Source of the DNA: Alternaria dauci
Taxonomy: Eukaryota > Ascomycota > Dothideomycetes > Pleosporales > Pleosporaceae
NCBI RefSeq assembly: GCF_042100115.1
Contig: NC_091272.1
Location: 5,952,001-6,016,000 of the forward strand
DNA: 64,000 nucleotides
Direction: 5' to 3'
Numbering within the stretch: the first letter of the stretch is position 1; each line of letters opens with the position of its first letter. A program made the translations under genes and the position numbers. Shown piece by piece: positions 55,590 through 64,000 of this stretch. The notes under the pieces were generated by a model. That model saw nothing but the letters and a program-made list of their open reading frames with translations. It was not told the origin of the DNA and did no database searches.

Positions 55590-58500
55590 ATGGGCGACGA
55601 GTACTATCAGTCGCGTAACCTTGAGCGGCTCGGCGGTTCCCGTCGCCCATCGCAGTACGATATAGGTCGTCCTCAGTCTCAACAACCTGGCCGACAAATT
55701 GCTCCCCGAGACCGCTATCGTGCTACTCAGCACGAGCACCCCATATACGACGTGGTGGAGGACGACGACCGGTATGACTATGACCCGCCACTTGATTCAT
55801 TTGGTATGTGAGCGTCGCACTTCTGCACATGCTTCGCTGACATGGCATAGATGAAAGACTGCTCCAGCAACCAGTCCCTGATCGCCGGCAACAAGCTGCA
55901 CTAGGCAGGAGGCGGCTATCACTTGCACCTACCCCGTCCTCGCTGATTAGCAATGCGGCACTCTCTCAGTCCCAGCAGCCTTTTCGTCCTGACGAGAACG
56001 TGACATACGATGATCAAGGTACTTCAGCTCTGAGCCCCAAAGATGCATTTACTGACCGAGAAGCTGGGTATCACACGCGCGCTGAGCAGACCGGGCATGG
56101 CCAACTAAGTGAGTTCATGTCATCGTATTGGTAGCAAACGTCATACTGATCGTCGTCCAGGCCGTTTCACATACAACACCGGGCCCTTTCAGCAATCGAG
56201 TTCAGATGTGCCAATTGGCGCCTCATCCAGCCCAGCGTTCAAGGCGAGCCAGAGGCGTACGAGTCAAGTCACCCCTGTCACGCCGCAACGTGATTCGCAA
56301 TCTCAATTCTTCGAGGACGAGCTTCAAGGCCCTGCCGAGAACTATCAGCAACAATGCCAGCGCCCTTACAAACAGGTCATACAAAATGGCCTGCAACAGA
56401 GAGAGGATGCCAACCTTCAACATGGTCATCATGCTCCTCCAAAGCCACAATCAAATCTAGTCAATCCTTCTCATGCTCCTACGTGCCAGGGCATTCGTCT
56501 CATTCCCGTCACAACTCTACCCGACCGTCTCCAGACTGTGTTTCCATATCCGACTTTCAACGCCGTACAGTCCAAATGTTTCGAAATGGTATTCAATTCC
56601 GACGATAATTTTGTGCTTGCCTCTCCTACGGGAAGCGGGAAGACTGTCATCCTTGAGCTCGCTGTGTGTCGCGCTGTGGCCACCAACGCAACGGGCCAAT
56701 ACAAGGTGGTCTACCAAGCACCAACTAAGGCCTTGTGCTCCGAACGCCAACGTGATTGGGAAGCCAAGTTCAAACAGCTCGGGCTCAAGTGTGCTCAGCT
56801 GACCGGCGATAGCGACGCAGGGGATCTTCGCAACGTACAGAGCGCCAACATCATCATAACCACACCCGAGAAGTGGGATAGCATGACGAGGAAGTGGAAA
56901 GATCATGAGAAGCTTATGAGATTGATCCGAGTATTTCTCATCGATGAAGTACACATACTCAAGGAAGATCGCGGTGCCACACTCGAGGCGGTCGTATCGC
57001 GAATGAAGTCCATAGGCACTGACGTGCGCTTCGTGGCGTTGTCGGCGACGGTGCCCAACTTCAATGATATTGCAGCATGGTTGGGGAAAAATTCGTCCGA
57101 ACCAGATACCCCAGCCGCCAACGAGAAATTTGGCGAAGAGTTCCGTCCAGTTAAATTGCAAAAGTTTGTTCGGGGTTACAATTTCAACTCCAGCAACGAG
57201 TTCGCCTTCGAGAAGGTGCTGGATGCCAGGATCCCCGAGATTATTGCTACCTACTCTAGGCGGAAGCCGATGATGATTTTTTGCGCGACCAGGAGCTCTA
57301 CAGTCAATACGGCAAAGCTCATTGCGAAATGGTGGGAGTCCACACCTGGCAGGAATCGCATGTGGGAACATCCGTCCAAGCTGCCTCCACTCTCCAATCA
57401 GGAACTCCGGGATACGGTAGCATCAGGTGTCGCTTTCCATCACGCAGGACTTGATCCGGACGATCGGTTGCAAGTCGAGAGCGGTTTCATTGCTGGCGAG
57501 ATCAATGTCATTTGCTGCACTTCCACGCTCGCAGTTGGTGTCAACCTACCCTGTCATCTCGTTGTCATCAAGAACACGATGGTTTGGGGTGCGGAAGGAC
57601 TTCAGGAGTATTCGGACCTGGAGATGATGCAGATGCTTGGCCGCGCAGGACGACCTCAATATGATGACTCAGCAGTAGCGGTCATAATGACTCGACAAAC
57701 AAAAGTCCGCCGTTACGAGAAGCTGGTGACTGGCAAAGAGCTTATCGAAAGCAAGCTCCATCTCAACTTGGTCGATCACATGAACGCCGAGATAGGACTG
57801 GGGACGATTAGCGACCTGCAGTCGGCCAGGAAGTGGCTTAGAGGCACGTTTCTCTATGTTCGGCTCCAGCAGAATCCCAACTTCTACAAACTGAATGGCT
57901 CTCAGAGTGGTCAGAGTATTGAAGAACAGGTCGACGACATTTGCTTTCGTGACATGACCCTCCTGCGCGAGAACAATCTCGTGACTGGGGAAGAGCACTA
58001 TCGATCTACAGAGTTTGGGCAAGCTATGGCACGATACTACGTCAACTTTGATACTATGAAAGTCTTCATGGGGCTCGAATCAAAGTCCACCCCTTCTGAG
58101 ATAGTAAGTCAGACCACGACGATGTCACTAGCATGTTCCTACTGACCTTTTCGTACAGCTTTCCGCTATCGCTCAAGCTACCGAGTTGTCAAACATACGT
58201 TTCCGGCAGGGCGAAAAGCTGTTTTACAAGCTACTAAACAAGTCGCCTTCGATCCGCTGGCCAATCCCTGTCAACCTTGATCTCCCAGCCCAGAAGGTAT
58301 CGCTCATCATTCAGTCTGTGCTCGGATCTGCCGTCATCTCCTGGGACGGCGAGGCGGGCAAATACCGCTCTGAATACACAAAAGAGACACAGATCATCTT
58401 CAAAAACATCGGCAGTCTTGTCCGATGCATAATTGACTGCCAGATCATATTAGGAGACTCTGTCAGCATTCACAGTGCCCTGATGCTCGAGAGAAGCCTA

Positions 58501-60507
58501 GGAGCAAAGGTCTGGGATGACAGTCCACTGCAGATGAAGCAGATTGAGAGCATCGGTGTTGTCGCGGTTAGGAAGCTCGTGAACGCCGGGCTAAGATCTA
58601 TAGAGGACCTTGAAAGCTGTGAACCTCACCGGATCGAAGCTCTTGTTGGTCGAAATCCGCCATATGGTCTCACAATACTTGACAAGGTTCGGTCATTTCC
58701 GAAGCTTCGCGTGTCGCTTCACGTGCTGCCTTCGAGCGTAAGTATACATCTTATCTTTGATGTACTCAATCTTATGAATTATAGGTTACCAAGTCCCATG
58801 ACGGAGTAAAAGTGCAGATCAAGGCAGACATTGGCTTCATCAACGAACAGCCGCCGCAGCGTTTCAACAATAAGCTGATCTATGTGTGTCTTTTGGTCGA
58901 CACTTCAGATGATCGTAAAATACATTTTGCTCGCATCAGGTATACACTCTCACGATCTGAGTGTCGCATTAAACTAATCTCTACCACAGCGGCCCAAAGC
59001 TTGGTTCAGGTCAAAGCATCGTGATTCCAGCTCTCTTGACGAGCCAAGACCAATCTATCAACTGTTATGTTATGTGCGATGGCATAGGCACGTGCTGTCT
59101 CTCTCGAGCAGTGAAAGTGACTGACATGTGCCAGCTGGCAGTATGCGGGTTGCCACCGTCAAGCCCAAGATAGCTGCCTCCATGTTCCCGGCACTGAACC
59201 CTCACGATTCAGACATTGCAATGTCACACCAATCTAACATGTCAAAACGCCGCACTGAGATTACGAGACCGAGTCGAAAGCCATCGGCTACCAGCGAGGA
59301 CTTTGGAGATGGCGACTTGGACGACGACGCACTGGTAGGCGCTTCTCTCCGGACTCTTGACTTTGACCAGATTGAAAACTATACCGACCCTCTCGCGACG
59401 ATTGCACGAAAGACCGCTGGGAAGAATAAGCCGGCCAAGGACAAGGATGTTGGGAAGAGCAAGAAGACTACACGGCCGCTCGATGCTGCTCCTGCTGACA
59501 ATAATGAAGAGCCGGTACAGCTAGCTAATGGGAAGTGGGCATGCAATCACGCGTGTAAAGATCGACTTGCTTGCAAACACCTCTGTTGCAAAGATGGTAT
59601 GGACAGACCACCAAAAAAGAAGACTGCGGCCAAACGAGTCACTTCGGGAGAAGACAAACCAGAACCGACACAGAAAGCACAAGTTTCGAAAGGCAATCAA
59701 ACGCAAACGAAGCTCCAGCTTACAGCGCTCAAGCGAAAGAGCTCGACGCCTATTGAGGAACTCGATCTTACAAAACAAGAGAAGAAGCAAAAGGTAAATC
59801 ATGGCATCAACGGCCCGAAAGACTACCGTGGTCTACACCAACTGCACAAGAACGTCCAAGGGAAAGAGCTGCCTTCTTCACTACACTCCGTCATGTACAA
59901 GAAACCTGCCTATTGCTATTCCCAAGGTGGCGAGCATAGTCTTGATTTTATGGGTCATACAGCCGAGCGGCCGTCGACTTCAAGCGACTACGGAGACATG
60001 GTGAGCGACATACAAGAGCCCAACGATCACATCGGAGAGGGGGCTGCATCACCATTGTATGAATCAGAAACCTTTGGCGACGACAATTCTACGATCGAGG
60101 ACGTTCTCATAGGTCTTGCAGACTCCCAGGACCTACAAGCGATGCGTGAGAATGGTGGCGATATCATGCAATCTCTTGAGAACGCTTTCGATGATGCAGA
60201 CGATATGCGCTATGGTCAAGAAGGCAAGCCTTTGGATGCTAGCTTGGCCGTTAGTAACGATCAAGGGTGTATCACTCCTGTGCACCGCGATACCTTACAC
60301 AAACCAGACGCCGCCGAATCCCCATCGCTTTTTGTTGGTGGTACGAGCAGCCCTCAAGCCGAGATGGCGGACATACTGGACACGTTCGACGAGGAGCCGG
60401 CCAAGGATCTACCAATCAACGAAAAGCCTGTACCTGAAGCATTCAAGGATCTGGAACCATGGCTGTTCCAGGAGTTTGGCGATATCGTGGAACTCGTTGA
60501 TGAATGA
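55590..60507 (+). CDS. MER3: Meiotic DNA helicase MER3/HFM1 (Ski2-like, with Sec63 domain)
   Basis: ATP-dependent helicase that promotes crossover formation in meiosis. Seven exons: 55590-55803, 55851-56108, 56161-58103, 58159-58737, 58785-58939, 58990-59091 and 59142-60507; all introns are GT-AG of 47-55 nt, and the protein has 1538 residues. After a disordered ~260-residue head come motif I ASPTGSGKT (K318), the DEVH box (419-422), motif III SAT, a C-terminal helicase domain with TSTLAVGVNLP and QMLGRAGRPQYDD, a winged helix, and a Sec63-like region. The C-terminal ~450 residues are disordered except for a compact zinc finger starting at C1218 (CNHACKDRLACKHLCCKDG). For the last intron I chose the donor giving DGIGTMRVATV, which matches the family; a nearby GC donor is possible but worse. 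Confidence 0.93.
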
Positions 60508-60856
60508 GGGCATTGTTTGAAGGTCCTGTGATATGATAGAAGGGCAACATAGGCAAATATGTGCATGTGTGTCCGTGTGTGCCTGAGACACAATTAGCGG
60601 TGTCGTTCGCGTCTTTCAGACACTAACAATGCCATTGTCTCCGAGTTCTGGCCATGCTCTTCTTTGTTGTATCAATTCACGATGTACGGAAGACTGTATC
60701 AAACAACGTCTAACAGTGTCATTATGGGAGACGAAAGAGTGGGAAACGTGGTTGAGATTCCTCACGATCTTATAGTCGTGGTACTTGAGAAATTGTTCAA
60801 AACATTTTTGAGGATGAACGTAGTATACAACCGTCACACCGTCGACTTGAGTCGCA
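60508..60856. other. Intergenic, no gene seen
   Basis: About 350 bp between the MER3 stop and the next same-strand gene. TG-rich repeats occur near 60560-60590. Nothing else is recognised. Confidence 0.5.
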
Positions 60857-61990
60857 ATGAGCAATCTCCCATCACCGGCACTGTCTAGCGCGGGATCGGC
60901 ATCTAGCACTGGGTCGTCACCGCCGCGAAGACCAAGCTCTACACCCCCTGGTTCTCAGTCAGGCAGAGATGATATAGCTTCACCAACAAACACGGAACCC
61001 CCTGCACACTGCGACGACTTTATCCACTGCCGTGCGTTTGGAGCTCCCAATGGTACTGCCGTGTGCGATCCAAGTTGGATGTTTCTGTGTCCTGGTCTTC
61101 AGCCTTTTCGTCCAACGCCACCATCTAAATTCGGCATTATACATCCTGCACCAGGCAACGTCTGGGTCTGCTCTTCTTGCATGCACCATGATACCGCGGC
61201 CTGTCTTCCTGCCCATTTTACTAGCAAGTTCGACCCCATCACAACTCACGCAGGTGCCGGATATCAATCAGGTTACCGTAATCAGCTCTGCCGCCGATGT
61301 ATCCATGATGAAGTCGAGCTCTACTGGCTCCGCCAAGGCACACCAGTACCCCCGGCAGATCCGGGAGGCGATACGAGACAACTAGTGGAAGACTGGCCTA
61401 TTGTGCCGAACAGTCTACAAGATCTTTGCATCTGCGGCAATTTGGCGATTAACCAGTATCAATTCCGTTGTCACGCATGTCGCGACGAAGGATTTCGAGA
61501 GAACAGCTGGGATCGCTACAGACTCGCCGAATACATCCTGACTAATCGCAATAAGATGGTCATTACAGGCCGCAGACGCTGCCACAGGAACGGTGGGGTT
61601 GGTAGACACCTTCGCAGAGGCGTACCCGATGACCCCGGCACTAACAGAAGGTTGAACGCCGGTCTCCGCCGTAGATGTCCTTGCGGCGAGAAAGCCAAGG
61701 CGCCGAGCACCCCAGAGTATATTACCTTTTGCCTAGCTTGCTCAGGTGTGCGTATCGATCCAGGGTATTTGCCGCCACTCTTGCAACGAGACAATGTCAT
61801 GGCGGGGATTAAGAAGAGACTGCGGATGAGGAGGAGCACGCAGATGAATAGAAGGGCGCTTATGCGGCAGACAAAGGGGCCTAGGAAGAAAAGGAGGCTT
61901 CCTCAGTATAGGGTCAATATCGAGAGCGCGTGGATAAACAGTGGCTTTGTAAATGGAACGAGAGGCGATCATTGGATCGGGGGGTTCTAG
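60857..61990 (+). CDS. Cysteine-rich orphan protein with several CxxC pairs
   Basis: No family recognised. Single exon, 377 residues. After a Ser/Pro-rich head of ~45 residues there are many cysteines, arranged as pairs: C105/C108 (VCSSC), C145/C148 (LCRRC), about 191/193 (LCICG), about 206/209 (CHAC), about 275/277 (CPCG) and about 293/296 (CLAC). This suggests several zinc-binding modules of a treble-clef or ribbon type. The last ~80 residues are highly basic (KKRLRMRRSTQMNRRALM), fitting nucleic-acid binding or nuclear import. There is no signal peptide, so it is likely intracellular. DNA or RNA binding is an inference from the combination only. Confidence 0.72.
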   Translation: MSNLPSPALSSAGSASSTGSSPPRRPSSTPPGSQSGRDDIASPTNTEPPAHCDDFIHCRAFGAPNGTAVCDPSWMFLCPGLQPFRPTPPSKFGIIHPAPGNVWVCSSCMHHDTAACLPAHFTSKFDPITTHAGAGYQSGYRNQLCRRCIHDEVELYWLRQGTPVPPADPGGDTRQLVEDWPIVPNSLQDLCICGNLAINQYQFRCHACRDEGFRENSWDRYRLAEYILTNRNKMVITGRRRCHRNGGVGRHLRRGVPDDPGTNRRLNAGLRRRCPCGEKAKAPSTPEYITFCLACSGVRIDPGYLPPLLQRDNVMAGIKKRLRMRRSTQMNRRALMRQTKGPRKKRRLPQYRVNIESAWINSGFVNGTRGDHWIGGF

Positions 61991-62709
61991 TGGGGGTACA
62001 ATTGAAAGAATGGGAGAACTGATGAGTATGTGATGATAACGTGAGCTCGAGGTAGCAAAGAAGTGACGTAGGTAATGCAGCAGCCCAATTAGCCATGGAA
62101 TGTTGGCATAGTCGGAAAGAAATTTAGGTAGGCTGCAATGCAAATGGACACAATACTACGTGAAACCATTGTTTGTTGTTTAGTGGGTGAAAATATAGCC
62201 GTGTCTCTACTGAACCACCTCGGGAAGCAATTCCGATGCCACAATACCATCAAAAAGGTCGAGAGATTATATCGTCTGACTCCCCATCCCTCCTCATGCA
62301 TGACCGAAACGCCCCCACCCATTCATTGCGCCCCGCAAAGGAAAACAAAACAAGAATCAATTGAAAAAGACAATAGACGCAACAGTGACACTACTGAAAC
62401 GTACCTAGGTAGAACCGGTGTTTGTTGCAACATAACACCAACTTTTGCAAGATGGCCTATCAACATTGCGACAAGTTTCGTAACGACCCTGAGGACAAGA
62501 AGAACAACTCAAGAGACTCACTGGAAAGCGAAGAATGAGGGAAACGGTCAGTCAGACATCCACATTGCGAATCTCCTCCCTGCACCCGGCAGCGTTCTGA
62601 ACTCCATGTGTAAGCCAGCCTTTACGGCGGCTACGACCATGCAAAGCCTGGGTGACTGGGAAAGGATAATGTGGACTGCCATCGAGGTGTTCCCACCAAT
62701 ACTTCCAAC
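61991..62709. other. Intergenic between convergent genes
   Basis: About 0.7 kb between two 3' ends. A 191-codon plus-strand frame (62138-62713) spans it and overlaps the 3' end of the opposite gene; it has no recognisable features and is probably chance. Confidence 0.45.
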
Positions 62710-63846
62710 TTAGTTGCGGTCCTCGGCAGCGTGCATCTCGACAAACGAGTTGGCATCTGACAGCTGCTTGCTTGCATAGATGCCGCGATCGCAACCGTAG
62801 ATGCCACCGGGATTATAGGCGCGAATTTCGGAGTGGTGGGCTGGCTGTGGTGGAGTACGGGGGTTTTCCTCTGCGTTCGAGAATGAGGTGCGAGTCGAGC
62901 GTGACAGCTCAGGCGTCGCGTGTTCGTTGATGATGTCGGTATCGCGAGACACTGTAGTCGGGTCAGTCAAGGTGCATGTGTGAGCCATGAACAAATACTT
63001 CACCTCCAGTGGGCGAAAGTGCAACTTGAGAATCGATGAACGAATGCGACAGACTGATCAACGCAGCAACAGCGTCGACCTCTTTCGCCTCCATCTCCTT
63101 AACGTCCTCCTCCTCCTCCTCTTTGACATCCTGCATCTCGATATCCTCGGGATTCGGCAGGCGCGAAAGAAAGTCCTGCCAGTCCTGAAGATTATCGGCA
63201 TACTCCGACTCGGATTCGATACCCTTGGCAGCCATCTCCGCCTTCATCGCCTTGTATGTCTCCATCATCTTGAACGTAACGTTGGGTATATACACATCTC
63301 CTGACCTGCCAAAGACACAGTTGTTGAGGCGAGCCCTCAGAACAGGACACATGCGGTTAAACTTCGAAGCAAAAGCGTTGGCTTCGCGCTCAGCACGAGG
63401 CGGAAGGTCATTGCCAGCCCTGTCTCGGATAACGTTGCCCACAAAAGTCTCATTGAATGCATCGCGGACCATTCTACTGTTCGGGAGTAAGATGCCGCGC
63501 TTACGTGACTCCACGATGGAAAGTTGGAAGTATAGCTCAAACCAAAGCTCCTCTTCCTCGTACCACAGGCTGACGGAGCGGGCTTTGAGACCGGCGCGGC
63601 CGTAGATCTGGTTGCGCCAGGCGTTGATCTTGCTGATGTCGCGGGCGGAGTTCCAGTCAATTATTGAGTGGGGTATCTTGCGGAAGTGGAGCTCTGTGAC
63701 TCTCTTGGTGATGGAGCAGTCGCAGACCATGCGCAGGAGAGATTCATCCTTGTGGCCGATGCTGGCCTTTTTGCGGATGCCGCGTGGGACGAGAGTTGAC
63801 TTTGACCCATTTGCTTTGGAAGTGGTCCTGACGGGCGTCTTGGCGG

Positions 63847-63880
<34 letters not shown>

Positions 63881-64000
63881 ATTGTTTGGTGTTGGCTTTA
63901 TCTTCTTGGCTGATGGTATAAGAGTTGCATCGGTAGTGTGCTCGCCGGCGGAGCGTTTGCGCTTATTTGCGGAGAGAGGGGCGAGTACGGATGGTGCATC
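62710..64000 (-). CDS. Orphan protein, 5' end beyond the window
   Basis: Partial gene. Exons seen are 64000-63004 (open to the edge, no ATG before 63730 in frame) and 62951-62710, with a 52-nt intron (GTGAAG...ACAG); about 413 residues are visible. The N-terminal part is basic (KRKRSAG, KKIKP) with a run of 11 Thr from an (ACA)n microsatellite, suggesting a nuclear protein. A folded domain follows (about 85-260 of the visible part), with W-rich sequence (IDWNSARDISKINAWRNQIY, EEEELWFELYFQLSI). An acidic Glu-rich stretch (DVKEEEEEDVKE) comes next. I know no family for it. The genuine start lies to the right of the window. Confidence 0.7.
63846..63880. repeat. (GTT)n microsatellite inside a coding exon
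   Basis: About eleven GTT units on the plus strand, read as ACA (Thr) codons by the minus-strand orphan gene. A likely site of length variation between strains. Confidence 0.85.

Noticed and set aside
59080..59133. GC-AG intron in MER3 (donor GCACGT after ATAG)
   Set aside because: A canonical GT donor eight bases downstream, with the next AG, restores the family-typical GTMR sequence, so the rare type is not needed.
62138..62713. 191-codon plus-strand frame
   Set aside because: It overlaps the 3' exon of the opposite-strand orphan gene, which has a supported splice junction; the translation is irregular.

Overview
This window is nuclear DNA from a filamentous ascomycete (Pezizomycotina). 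The evidence is 46-63 bp GT-AG introns, intron-poor genes, divergent promoters, and a gene set typical of moulds: a fungal hybrid histidine kinase, an FWD1/beta-TrCP-type F-box WD40 protein, Cdc24, a MER3/HFM1 helicase, a TmpB-like adenylation/flavoprotein fusion and secreted hydrolases. A Dothideomycete is my best guess, but sequence reading alone cannot prove the class. I assembled exons by hand by joining reading frames at consensus splice sites. No rRNA, confident tRNA, CRISPR or intact transposon was seen.

Layout, left to right. 0-3 kb: a centrin (Cdc31) with a Gln-rich insert, and the complex I 51 kDa subunit. 3.7-10.1 kb: an orphan gene, then two orphan paralogues in the same orientation that share an intron at the same place and phase; about 1.8 kb of unresolved sequence lies between them. 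10.3-16.5 kb: a small-molecule block with a class 3 (R. etli-type) L-asparaginase, a secreted FMN-dependent 2-hydroxy-acid oxidase and a nitrilase. 17.5-21 kb: a divergent acidic ribosomal P1-like protein and a secreted saponin-hydrolase-like beta-propeller. 23-26.5 kb: a nine-exon gene fusing an adenylation domain, with no carrier domain, to a multi-pass membrane ferric-reductase-like module. 27.4-31 kb: a secreted M14 carboxypeptidase and a frameshifted FAD-linked oxidase. 31.5-34.9 kb: a GAF hybrid histidine kinase with a degenerate ATP-binding G1 box.

36.8-41.3 kb: a 1471-residue acidic protein with about five degenerate W-rich repeats and Phe-rich segments; I know no described family for it. 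42-43.4 kb: a small orphan and a broken GNAT acetyltransferase, facing each other. 44.3-52.1 kb: Cdc24 and the F-box WD40 protein, divergent around a 1.8 kb shared upstream region. 53.7-60.5 kb: a UDP-galactose-type transporter and the meiotic helicase MER3/HFM1. 60.8-64 kb: a cysteine-rich orphan with several CxxC pairs, and an orphan gene whose 5' end lies beyond the right edge.

Core genes (complex I, centrin, Cdc24, F-box protein, nucleotide-sugar transporter, MER3) are interspersed with accessory genes, mainly at 4-31 kb. The accessory part also holds some of the long gaps and one of the two frameshifted genes. The most unusual items are the TmpB-like fusion, the tandem orphan paralogues, the W-repeat acidic protein, and the nitrilase plus hydroxy-acid oxidase pair, which could in principle act in sequence on cyanohydrins.
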